Origin: Nocardioides renjunii
Lineage (GTDB): Bacteria; Actinomycetota; Actinomycetes; Propionibacteriales; Nocardioidaceae
Direction of reading: 5' to 3'
DNA length: 64,000 nt
Assembly: GCF_034661175.1 (NCBI RefSeq)
Contig: NZ_CP141058.1
Location: 2,046,001-2,110,000 of the forward strand
Below are positions 16,914-27,883 of the stretch, in pieces. The position numbers and the translations under genes are program-made. Each line of letters opens with the position of its first letter. Position 1 is the stretch's first letter. Below the pieces are notes generated by a model. It saw only the letters and a list, made by a program, of their open reading frames with translations, had not been told where the DNA came from and ran no database searches.

Positions 16914-17759
16914 TCAGTCGGTGTCGCGGCGCTTGAGGTAGCGCTCGAACTCCCGAGCGATCGCCTCGCCGCTGGCCTCGGGGAGGTCGGCGGTGTCGCG
17001 GGTCTCCTCGAGCGCGCGGACGTAGTCGGCGACGTCCTCGTCCTCGGCGGCGAGCTCGTCGACGCCCCGCTCCCAGGCCTTGGCGTCGTCGGGCAGGTCG
17101 CCCAGCGGCATCGGCGCCTGCAGCAGCTCCTCGAGCTGGCCGAGCAGGGCGAGCGTCGCCTTCGGGCAGGGCGGCTGGGCGACGTAGTGGGGGACCGCCG
17201 CCCAGTAGGACACCGCCGGGATGTCGAGCTGCAGGCAGGCGTCGTTGAAGACCCCGACGATGCCGGTCGGCCCCTCGTAGGTGGACTGCTCGAGGTCGAG
17301 CCGGTCGACCAGCTCGGGCTCGCTGGCGGTGCCGGTCACCGGGATGGGACGGGTGTGCGGCGTGTCGGCGAGCAGCGCGCCGAGGGTGACGACGAGCTCG
17401 GCCCCGAGGTCGTCGCACGCGGCGAGGAGCTCGGCGCAGAACTGGCGCCACTTCATGTTGGGCTCGATGCCGCGCACGAGGATCACGTCCCGGTCCAGCT
17501 CGGCGGGCCGCGCCACGGCGATACGGGTCGTGGGCCAGGTCAGGCGGCGGTGCCCGTTGTGGTCGGTGGCGATGACGGGCCGGTTGACCTGGAAGTCGTA
17601 GAACTCCTCCGGGTCGATCGCGCCGATCACCTCGGCCTTCCACTGCTCGATCAGGTGGTCGACCAGACCGGACGCCGCGTCGGCAGCGTCGTTCCACCCC
17701 TCGAACGCGGCGATCACCACGGGGGAGACCAGGTCCTGCACGTCGTCGAACTCGATCAC
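16914..17759 (-). CDS. PAC2 family protein
   Basis: 281-residue protein of the PAC2 family, homologous to eukaryotic proteasome assembly chaperone 2 (Rv2125 type). Characteristic are VVIAAFEGWNDAADAASGLVDHL, FYDFQVNRPVI, LVRGIEPNMKWRQFCAELLA and VVTLGALLADTPHTRPIPVTGTAS. Whether it assists the bacterial 20S proteasome is unproven; the proteasome genes are 32 kb away here. The GTG start at 17759 is 6 bases after a TAGGCT box. The acidic C-terminal region is variable. It is divergent from metH. Confidence 0.93.
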   Translation of the reverse strand: MIEFDDVQDLVSPVVIAAFEGWNDAADAASGLVDHLIEQWKAEVIGAIDPEEFYDFQVNRPVIATDHNGHRRLTWPTTRIAVARPAELDRDVILVRGIEPNMKWRQFCAELLAACDDLGAELVVTLGALLADTPHTRPIPVTGTASEPELVDRLDLEQSTYEGPTGIVGVFNDACLQLDIPAVSYWAAVPHYVAQPPCPKATLALLGQLEELLQAPMPLGDLPDDAKAWERGVDELAAEDEDVADYVRALEETRDTADLPEASGEAIAREFERYLKRRDTD

Positions 17760-17765
17760 CTCCCC

Positions 17766-17771
17766 AGCCTA
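17766..17771 (-). promoter_or_regulatory. -10 box TAGGCT, leaderless PAC2 start
   Basis: On the minus strand TAGGCT, 6 bases (GGGGAG), then the GTG of the PAC2 gene at 17759. Confidence 0.55.
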
Positions 17772-17890
17772 GGCCTCAGCGCCAGCCCGCAGGCGCGACC
17801 GGCCCTCCGGAGCGCGTCGTCGTGATTTCGTGCGCCGTCCGCGCGAGTGCCACCATGTGGGAACCCAGTCCGCGTGTCGGACGACCTTCC

Positions 17891-17910
17891 TAGGCTGGCC
17901 GTACGCCAGC
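17891..17910 (+). promoter_or_regulatory. metH promoter -10 box with initial hairpin
   Basis: TAGGCT at 17891-17896 would start a leader of about 40 bases before the metH GTG. The first leader bases form a small hairpin, GCTGGC-CGTAC-GCCAGC (17894-17910). No cobalamin or SAM riboswitch of normal length fits in the 184-base gap. Confidence 0.4.
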
Positions 17911-17943
17911 GAGAGGCTGTCGTCCACGAGAGAGGGCACATCC

Positions 17944-21717
<3,774 letters not shown>

Positions 21718-21752
21718 CGACCCCGACGGCTGACGACCCGAGGACCTCCGGC

Positions 21753-23174
21753 TCAGGCGACGACGGCCGCCAGCATCACCATCGGCAGCGACACGACGGA
21801 GGCGACCGAGGTGACGAGGGTCAGCGTCTTGAGCGTCCCCTTGGTCGAGAGGCCGAGCAGAGACTTGAACATCCAGAAGAAGTTGCTGTTCACTTGGAGG
21901 GCGAACATGGCGCCCGACGCGATGGCCAGGCCGATGACGATGGGGGAGATCGTCAGCGAGTCGAGGATCGGGGCGATGATGCCCGCGGCGGTGATGGCGG
22001 CGACCGAGACCGACCCGATCGCGAGGTGCAGCACCGCGGCGATGAACCACGCCAGCAGGATGCTCAGGACCACCGGGGCGCCCTCGTCGGCCTGGAAGAG
22101 GTCGCCGAGGACCTTGTCGAGCCCGGTCGCCTCGATGACGGCGCCGAGCGACCCGCCCACGCCGGTGATGAGCAGGATCTCGCCCGTGGTGTGGAACCCG
22201 TCCTCCATGGCCTCGTTGGTCCGCTCCGAGCCGGCAGACACGCGCGAGAGCGTGTAGGCCCCGAGCAACCCGATGAAGAGCGCCATGTTGGCGTCGCCGA
22301 AGAAGGCGATCGCGTCGTTGGACCAGCCGCCGAGCTCGGCGAAGGCGCCGAAGGCGATCAGCAGCAGCGGGACCAAGATCGGGAGCATCAGGACGACGAG
22401 CGGTAGGCGGCGTACGCCCTCCTCGCTCTCCGTCGCGGTGGCGGAGGCCTCGGTCTGCGCGAGCGCCTCCTCGGACGTCGACGCCTCGCCGGTGAGGTAG
22501 GCCCGGTCGGCGGCCTCCTGCTCCATCATCGCCTCGTCGACCTCCTCGTCGGTCTCGGGCTTCCAGAAGCCACCGGCGTGGAACAGCAGCCGCATGAGGA
22601 GAGTCGAGACGAGGGCCGTGGCGAGGCCGATGACCACGCCGTAGAGGAGCCAGTCGCCGAGCCGGATGTCGAGGAGTCCCGCGATCGAGATGGCGGCGAG
22701 GCCCGGGATGACGAACACGTAACCGGCGAAGATGCCGCAGCCCAGGGCGGAGGCGAGCACCGGGAGCCCGATCTTGCCGATGAACGGCGAGGCCGAGCGG
22801 GCGACCGGGGCGGCCAGGACGACCTGCACGTCGACGTAGATGGACGGCATGACGACCGCGAGCATCGACGTCAGGGCGTACGGCAGGCGGCCCGCGCCGA
22901 CGCGCTGGACGAGCTGGCCCACCAGTCGCCGGAACGCGCCGGTGGAGTGCAGCAGGGCCCCGATGAGCACGCCGAAGCCGATGAGGAGGCCGACCTCGGC
23001 CATGATCCCGCCGAAGCCGGTCGTGATCGCCTCGATCGTCCCGGCGAACCCGACGCCCGCGGCGAGGCCGAGGTAGAGCGAGCCGAGGATCAGCGAGATC
23101 ACCGGGTCGATGCGGACCTTGATGATCAAGGCGATGACCAGCAGGATCGCGATGCTGGTGTGGACGGCGACCAT
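21753..23174 (-). CDS. GntP family permease
   Basis: 473-residue membrane transporter of the GntP family (gluconate, D-serine, D-glycerate and similar hydroxy acids). It has about 12 hydrophobic segments, with the family region IEAITTGFGGIMAEVGLLIGFGVLIGALLHSTG and a C-terminal SPIVIGLAIASGAMFALQVNSNFFW. A long acidic cytosolic loop (PETDEEVDEAMMEQEAADRAYLTGE...) separates the halves, longer than in the E. coli proteins. No sugar-acid kinase or dehydrogenase adjoins it, so the substrate is open. It marks the start of the block that interrupts the conserved gene order after metH. Confidence 0.88.
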   Translation of the reverse strand: MVAVHTSIAILLVIALIIKVRIDPVISLILGSLYLGLAAGVGFAGTIEAITTGFGGIMAEVGLLIGFGVLIGALLHSTGAFRRLVGQLVQRVGAGRLPYALTSMLAVVMPSIYVDVQVVLAAPVARSASPFIGKIGLPVLASALGCGIFAGYVFVIPGLAAISIAGLLDIRLGDWLLYGVVIGLATALVSTLLMRLLFHAGGFWKPETDEEVDEAMMEQEAADRAYLTGEASTSEEALAQTEASATATESEEGVRRLPLVVLMLPILVPLLLIAFGAFAELGGWSNDAIAFFGDANMALFIGLLGAYTLSRVSAGSERTNEAMEDGFHTTGEILLITGVGGSLGAVIEATGLDKVLGDLFQADEGAPVVLSILLAWFIAAVLHLAIGSVSVAAITAAGIIAPILDSLTISPIVIGLAIASGAMFALQVNSNFFWMFKSLLGLSTKGTLKTLTLVTSVASVVSLPMVMLAAVVA

Positions 23175-23260
23175 TGGCGTGCTCCTTCGGGCCCGAGTGG
23201 CCCCTCTGTCTACCGGGACGCAGCCACGATTGGCCAGTGGCGCGCCCGGAGGACGCTCCT

Positions 23261-23290
23261 CGACCGGCCCCGACCGGCCCCGACCGGCCA
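23261..23290. repeat. Three tandem 10-bp repeats
   Basis: CGACCGGCCC is repeated three times (last copy with one change) in the gap between the phage-holin-family gene and the GntP gene, upstream of the latter. Confidence 0.7.
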
Positions 23291-23321
23291 GGGCACCCGG
23301 GCGCCGAGCCGGGGTGCGGGC

Positions 23322-23714
23322 TCAGGCGGTCTCGCCGACGGTCGAGCGGTCGAACCGGTCGAGCACCCTCTGGATCGCCCAGCCGAGGGCGACGGAGAAC
23401 ACCGTCACCATGAGGGCGAAGGTCACCGCGGCGACGAAGCCGTCGATGCGAAGGCGCGTCGTGAGCACCGAGGCGAGCCACACGACGCAGCCGTTGACGA
23501 CCAGCGTCAGGGCCGCGAGGGCCAGCACGTTGTCCGGGCTCGGGAGCCATCGGAGGGCCAGCTGGGCGACGACGTTGGCGGCGGCGATCAGTGCGGCGAC
23601 CACCAATGCGGAGAGCGGTCCGCCGCGGAAGTCGACGTCGGGCGTGACCCAGGCCGCCAGGACGACGGCGAGGGCGAGGAGCACCCACCGCAGGATGAAC
23701 GCCACGACGGTCAC
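23322..23714 (-). CDS. Phage holin family membrane protein
   Basis: 130 residues with four hydrophobic segments and the layout of the phage holin 4 superfamily (Phage_holin_4_2, mycobacterial TM family IV): FILRWVLLALAVVLAAWVTPDVDF, a second hydrophobic stretch LSALVVAALIAAANVVAQL, and two more helices. Despite the name, chromosomal members are not linked to phage lysis and none of the neighbours is a phage gene. The GTG start has GAGGAGGG upstream. A TCCCCCG-GAT-CGGGGGA dyad lies about 80 bases upstream. Confidence 0.78.
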   Translation of the reverse strand: MTVVAFILRWVLLALAVVLAAWVTPDVDFRGGPLSALVVAALIAAANVVAQLALRWLPSPDNVLALAALTLVVNGCVVWLASVLTTRLRIDGFVAAVTFALMVTVFSVALGWAIQRVLDRFDRSTVGETA

Positions 23715-23791
23715 GAGCCCTCCTCAGCCGGGTGCTGCCGGCGCCCACCGGCACCGGTGGGCAACTCTTCCGACCGGCTCGGGTCGACGAC

Positions 23792-23810
23792 CTCCCCCGA
23801 TCCGGGGGAG
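23792..23810. promoter_or_regulatory. Dyad site TCNCCCG-N3-CGGGNGA, copy 1
   Basis: Read on the minus strand the core is TCCCCCGGATCGGGGGA, a nearly perfect dyad. It lies 78 bases upstream of the phage-holin-family gene and 6 or more copies of the same pattern follow through 35.9 kb. Confidence 0.6.
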
Positions 23811-23834
23811 ATCGGCCGGGAGGGTCATAGGGCG

Positions 23835-25541
23835 TCAGCGGTCGATGGGCGCCAGCCGTTCGCGCAGCTGGTCGACCCGGGCACGGTCCCAGCCGGGCGG
23901 CCGCACCACGGCGTACCAGGCGTCGAGCGGCTGGGTGCCGTACTTGTGGCCGTGGTCCTCGTCGAAGTCGTTGCTGACGGCCATGTCGACGGCGAGCTGC
24001 AGGAAGGTCGTGACCGGGGTCCACTCGATGGCAGGGTTGACCGCCGGGTCGAGCGGCTCCTCGAGCCAGTCCGGCTCGTCGGCGAGGGTGTCCCAGTCCC
24101 ACCACACGATCGGGTCGTCGCCGTGCTGGAGGAACACCGTGTGGGCGGTGCGCCCCTCGAGGTCGGCGGCGCGGTTGGCGAAGACGTACGACTCGCCGTC
24201 ACCGACCACGGGAGCGACCTGCCGGGAGCCCGGCTCGCGCACCCGCTCGGCCTCGCGACGAAGCCGCATCGTCTCGGGAGGGCCCACCCACACCGCACCG
24301 TCGACCCGCTCACGGCTGTCGGCGAGGGAGTCGAAGACCTGCGAGCCACCGAAGGAGCCCAGGCTCTCGCCGGCGACGTAGAGCCGGGGGCGGTCGTCGC
24401 CGAGCCCCGCGAGGCGGGCCTCGACGGCCTCGACGAGGGCGACGGCCGTGTCGCCGGCGGCCGCCGACTCGGAGAGGAACGCGAGCGGGCTGGGCAGGTG
24501 GGAGTACTGGACGGTGACGGTGGCGACGTCGCCGTCGTGGAAGTACTCCAGCGGCTGCACCAGCTGCTCGTTGATCCAGCCGGTGCCGGTCGGGATGACC
24601 ACCAGCAGCGCCTCGCGCTCGAACCCGCCGAAGCGCTCCATCTCCTCCATGGCCAGGTCCACGCGCTCCTCGACGGTGTCCGTGGAGGCGCGGCCGACGA
24701 AGACGCGCACCGGCTCGACGACCTCACCGGTCGCGAGCTCCTCGAGGTCGGCGGTCGTCGGCCCGCGGGTGAGGAACCGCCGGCCCTCGCGGCCCGCCTC
24801 GTCCCACTGCACCTCGGAGTCCGGGCCACCGGATCGCAGCCGCGACGTCGGGGGCTCGGGAGCACCGCCGAGATCGCGGTCGCCGAGCGCGAAGGCCGCG
24901 TTGAAGCCGTCGAGCGTGCGTTGCAGGACGAGGTTGTTGAGCGAGGCGAGCACCACCCAGCCGACGAGCACCAGCGCCAGCCCTGCGGCGATCCAGGCCG
25001 GCAGCAGCCACGTGCCGACCCGCGTGGTGAGGCGCCAGAGGAGCGTGAGCAGTCGTCCGACGGCGAACAGGACGAGGGCCACCACCGCCGCGAGCAGCAG
25101 CGTCCCGCCGAAGACGAGCCAGTACGACGACCGCTCGTAGCCGAGCCGCTCCCAGGTCCACCGGTGGGCCGCCAGCGCGTCGAACGCCGCCCAGGTCGCG
25201 TAGGCGACGCTGAGCGCGACCACCGCCACGCGCACCTGGCGGTCCCGGGCCGGGTCGAACGGGTGCCAGGGCCAGTCGAACCGGACCCGGAGCCAGGCGA
25301 GCAGCCGGGTCAGCCCGAGCCCGACGGCGTAGCCGAGGGCCAGGGAGATGCCCGTGAGCACCCCCTGGAAGAACCAGGTCCGCGCCAGCAGGGACGGCGC
25401 CATCGACTGCCCGACGAACCACGCGGCCAGCACGACGCCGAGCAGGCTCGGACGACGCAGCGCCCGCGACCAGCGAGGCTCTGCCCGAGCAGCGTCGGCC
25501 GGGCCGCGGTCGGGCGAGGTCGGCCTCGTCGCGGTCGCCAC
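23835..25541 (-). CDS. Alpha/beta-hydrolase family membrane protein
   Basis: 568 residues. The N-terminal 220 residues hold five to six membrane helices (family PF15420-type N-terminus), and the C-terminal half is an alpha/beta hydrolase with nucleophile motif GESLGSFGG and the segments VVIPTGTGWINEQLVQPLEY and VWVGPPETMRLRREAERVREPGS typical of the actinobacterial family PF10081. The catalytic domain is probably extracytoplasmic. Substrate unknown; lipase or esterase activity is plausible. The GTG start directly follows the stop of the META lipoprotein gene, so the two form an operon. Confidence 0.88.
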   Translation of the reverse strand: MATATRPTSPDRGPADAARAEPRWSRALRRPSLLGVVLAAWFVGQSMAPSLLARTWFFQGVLTGISLALGYAVGLGLTRLLAWLRVRFDWPWHPFDPARDRQVRVAVVALSVAYATWAAFDALAAHRWTWERLGYERSSYWLVFGGTLLLAAVVALVLFAVGRLLTLLWRLTTRVGTWLLPAWIAAGLALVLVGWVVLASLNNLVLQRTLDGFNAAFALGDRDLGGAPEPPTSRLRSGGPDSEVQWDEAGREGRRFLTRGPTTADLEELATGEVVEPVRVFVGRASTDTVEERVDLAMEEMERFGGFEREALLVVIPTGTGWINEQLVQPLEYFHDGDVATVTVQYSHLPSPLAFLSESAAAGDTAVALVEAVEARLAGLGDDRPRLYVAGESLGSFGGSQVFDSLADSRERVDGAVWVGPPETMRLRREAERVREPGSRQVAPVVGDGESYVFANRAADLEGRTAHTVFLQHGDDPIVWWDWDTLADEPDWLEEPLDPAVNPAIEWTPVTTFLQLAVDMAVSNDFDEDHGHKYGTQPLDAWYAVVRPPGWDRARVDQLRERLAPIDR

Positions 25542-26381
25542 CTACGCCACCTGGAACAGCAGCCCGAAGCCGTCCTTGATGACGAGCAGGACCGCACCGT
25601 CGTAGTAGACGGAGTCCGAGCGCCCGTCAACGACGGACAGGACGATGCCCTCGATCGTCCGGTCGGGCTCGCGGCACGCCGTACGCGTCACGGTCGGCGG
25701 CGCGAACGAGACCGAGACGCGGTCGACCGTGACCCGGGTGCGCCCGACGTTGCAGCCGGTGTCCAGCCGGGACAGGCCGTCCTGCCCGACGACGAGCCGC
25801 GGGGTGCGCACCCGGGAGGGGAGCCGGGACGTCGATCCGTCGGACACCGTGCCGACGACGGACCAGGTGCGGCCCAGCAGCGTGTCGAGCGGGACCGGCG
25901 GCTCCCGCTCGAGGACGAGCGTGGTGCCCTCGGAGTCCAGGTGCAGGTCGGCGCCGTCCGTGGTCGCGGTGACGCCTGCGGTGAGCAGCTCCGCGAGCCA
26001 GGCGTCCTGCGCGGTGACGTCGTCGTCGCACGCCATCATCGTGGCGGCGGGTCCGGCCTCCCAGCTGAGCACCCCGTCCTCGATCGTGTAGGCCCCGAAC
26101 GACGTGTTGCACCCGCCCGACACCGCCATCGTGTCCCCGTCGAAGGACAGCTGCACCTCCGTGTCCTCGACCAGCTCGCGACCCTCCACCGAGGAGGAGA
26201 CGAAGGAGGCGGCCTCCAGCAGCGCCATGTCGCTCCGCAGCGGCTCGAGCGCCGGGGAGCGGGCCGCGCCGGTCTCGCCGTCGGAGCCACAGGCAGCGAG
26301 GAGCCCGGCCGTCGCCAGGACCGCTGCCGCGCGCGCACGGAGCGCGCCGGCCGACGCTCGGCTGTGAGACGGCCTCGACAT
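25542..26381 (-). CDS. META domain lipoprotein
   Basis: 279-residue lipoprotein with a signal peptide and lipobox LLAAC (C31). Two META domains (the HslJ-type fold) follow: the first around VQLSFDGDTMAVSGGCNTSFGAYTIEDGVL, the second around PRLVVGQDGLSRLDTGCNVGRTRVTV, each with the G-C-N turn typical of the domain. META domain proteins are cell-surface or periplasmic and are linked to heat or drug stress in some bacteria. The start at 26381 has AGGAGGACCCC before it. It is divergent from the gene at 26649, the shared upstream region carrying two inverted copies of the dyad site. Confidence 0.85.
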   Translation of the reverse strand: MSRPSHSRASAGALRARAAAVLATAGLLAACGSDGETGAARSPALEPLRSDMALLEAASFVSSSVEGRELVEDTEVQLSFDGDTMAVSGGCNTSFGAYTIEDGVLSWEAGPAATMMACDDDVTAQDAWLAELLTAGVTATTDGADLHLDSEGTTLVLEREPPVPLDTLLGRTWSVVGTVSDGSTSRLPSRVRTPRLVVGQDGLSRLDTGCNVGRTRVTVDRVSVSFAPPTVTRTACREPDRTIEGIVLSVVDGRSDSVYYDGAVLLVIKDGFGLLFQVA

Positions 26382-26457
26382 GGGGTCCTCCTGGGCATGG
26401 GCGGGCGCGTCGGCTGCTGCGACGGCGCCAGCCCACCATTCGCGCGATCGTCCTGCC

Positions 26458-26475
26458 CTCACGCATTTCGGGTGA
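26458..26475. promoter_or_regulatory. Dyad site, copy 2
   Basis: CTCACGCATTTCGGGTGA, 77 bases upstream of the META lipoprotein start. Forms an inverted pair with copy 3, separated by 53 bases. Confidence 0.55.
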
Positions 26476-26528
26476 ACGACGTCGCCCACGGCCCCGTCGA
26501 CGGCCCGGTTGGCCGACTGCAGGACGGG

Positions 26529-26546
26529 TCGCCCGAAATTGGTGAG
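26529..26546. promoter_or_regulatory. Dyad site, copy 3
   Basis: Read on the minus strand it is CTCACCAATTTCGGGCGA, matching copy 2 at 14 of 18 positions. It lies about 100 bases before the gene at 26649. Confidence 0.55.
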
Positions 26547-26648
26547 GCTGACGACGGCCGGCATGCCTAGCGTCGAGGCGTTGCCATCCCTCCGACCGAG
26601 GGGGCGCCTCGTGTCCGACTCGTTGACCGACGGCAAGCGGAGGAACCC

Positions 26649-27152
26649 GTGAACAAGGCGTTGCTGAGCTCCCTGACCGAGAAGGAAGCGGCTCTGGTCC
26701 GCGAGGCCGACCCTGCCGGCCTGCTCGACCTCGACGAGGACCAGCTGCTCGAGCTGCACGACCGGGTGAGGCGCGAGCGGACGAAGCACCTGAAGGTCTA
26801 CCGCCGGGGCGCCAGCGCGGCCGTCGCCGACGTCGGCGGCCGCGGGAAGGCGTACGACCGGAACCAGCGTGCCCGCGCCAAGGCGGAGGTCTTCGAGTCC
26901 GTGCTGGCCCAGGTCAGCCGGCAGGTCAGCGCAGCGGCGAGGAACGCCGCGCAGGAGCTGAGGGCCGAGCGGATCGCCGAGGCTCGGTCCACCACCGGCG
27001 GCGGACCACCTCGCCCGGCGTCCGCGAGGGACGGGGGTACGCCGGTGCCCAGCACCCGGCGCCGCACGACGCGCACGACCGGTGGCCTCAAGAAGGACGC
27101 GTCCTCCCGTGCGCAGGGCGCCCGCCGCCAGGTCGCGCGCGACGCGCGCTGA
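26649..27152 (+). CDS. Small basic protein of unknown function
   Basis: 167 residues, not recognised. The first 100 are helical: LTEKEAALVREADPAGLLDLDEDQLLELHDRVRRERTKHLKVYRRGASAAVADVGGRGKAYDRNQRARAKAEVFESVLAQVSRQ, with a leucine/acid-rich helix followed by a strongly basic one. The last 65 are Arg/Thr/Pro-rich and probably disordered (STRRRTTRTTGGLKKDASSRAQGARRQ). Net positive charge suggests binding to nucleic acid, but nothing proves it. GTG start with AGCGGAGGAA upstream. It is divergent from the META lipoprotein gene and shares its dyad-bearing control region. Confidence 0.65.
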   Translation: MNKALLSSLTEKEAALVREADPAGLLDLDEDQLLELHDRVRRERTKHLKVYRRGASAAVADVGGRGKAYDRNQRARAKAEVFESVLAQVSRQVSAAARNAAQELRAERIAEARSTTGGGPPRPASARDGGTPVPSTRRRTTRTTGGLKKDASSRAQGARRQVARDAR

Positions 27153-27298
27153 GCACCCGACGGAGGCGACACCGCCGGAGGCGTCGAGCGGCGCGCGCCG
27201 CGACATCGGTCCTGCAGATCCGCGCGTCGGCTCGCGTCGCGCGAGGGAGGCCGCGCACGACCTTCTTCCCGGACGGTCCCACGGCGAGAGCCGCTGCG

Positions 27299-27316
27299 GT
27301 CACTCGTATCGGGCGA
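27299..27316. promoter_or_regulatory. Dyad site, copy 4
   Basis: GTCACTCGTATCGGGCGA, about 50 bases upstream of the DUF1269-like gene. A GGGTAC hexamer at 27336-27341 resembles the -10 element of SigB/SigF-type promoters. Confidence 0.55.
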
Positions 27317-27364
27317 GGTGTCAGGTGCGGCCGGTGGGTACTGATGGGGTCAGAGGTGAACGAC

Positions 27365-27868
27365 ATGCCGACGCTGACGGCCTGGTGCTACCGGACGCCC
27401 TTCGGGGCGAGACGGGGCGAGCTGCGCCTGCGCCGGCTGCAGGACGCGGAGGCGCTGGAGGTGCACTGCGCGATCGTCGTCACCTGGGTGCACGGCGCGC
27501 ACCGACCCCGGACGGCCCACGTGCGCCACCGCGTCCGGACCGAGCTCGACGACCCCGTGACCCTCACGGCGCTGGCGCGGGTGGTCCTGGAGGTGGCGAC
27601 CTCGGACGCGCCACCCGCGGCCGCGGATGCGGCCGCCGGCCGCCTGCGAGGGACCGGCGTCGACAGCGAGTTCCTCGTCGCCACCTCGCGGCACTTCGTC
27701 CCCGGGTGCTCGGTGCTGCTCGTGATGTCGGGCCGGGCGGACCTCGACGTCGTGCGGTCGCTGGTGCAGCGGGGACTCGCGGCCGGCGAGGTGGAGCTGG
27801 TGCGGACCGAGCTGGCCGCGGACGGCGTACGGCAGATGGCGGCCCTTCTCGACGCTCCCGATGCGTGA
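27365..27868 (+). CDS. DUF1269-like protein lacking the membrane hairpin
   Basis: 167 residues from ATG 27365, which has GAGGTGAAC upstream; ATG 27344 is an in-frame alternative. The start MPTLTAWCYRTPFGARRGELRLRRLQDAEALEVHCAIVVTW matches the start of the DUF1269 protein at 35931, and the C-terminal GVDSEFLVATSRHFVPGCSVLLVMSGRADLDVVRSLVQRG matches its GIDDGFINRVRDQVTPGTSALFVMSSDAVMDKVSDAF. The glycine-rich membrane hairpin between them is missing and replaced by a short soluble segment. It is therefore probably a soluble paralogue. Role unknown; the dyad site just upstream links it to the neighbouring stress-type genes. Confidence 0.75.
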   Translation: MPTLTAWCYRTPFGARRGELRLRRLQDAEALEVHCAIVVTWVHGAHRPRTAHVRHRVRTELDDPVTLTALARVVLEVATSDAPPAAADAAAGRLRGTGVDSEFLVATSRHFVPGCSVLLVMSGRADLDVVRSLVQRGLAAGEVELVRTELAADGVRQMAALLDAPDA

Positions 27869-27883
27869 GAGCCGCTCCGCTCC

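Noticed and set aside
17760..17943. Cobalamin or SAM riboswitch upstream of metH
   Set aside because: I looked for a B12 box and the expected length; the gap of 184 bases also holds the PAC2 promoter and no convincing conserved core was seen.
23322..23714. Prophage remnant suggested by the holin-family gene
   Set aside because: No other phage gene, integrase or attachment repeat is nearby; chromosomal members of this family are ordinary membrane proteins.
22578..26570. A 1330-codon plus-strand open frame over the GntP, holin-family, hydrolase and META genes
   Set aside because: Composition is typical of antisense frames (His, Asp, Gly and Arg-rich); the minus-strand genes have clear domains and start sites.
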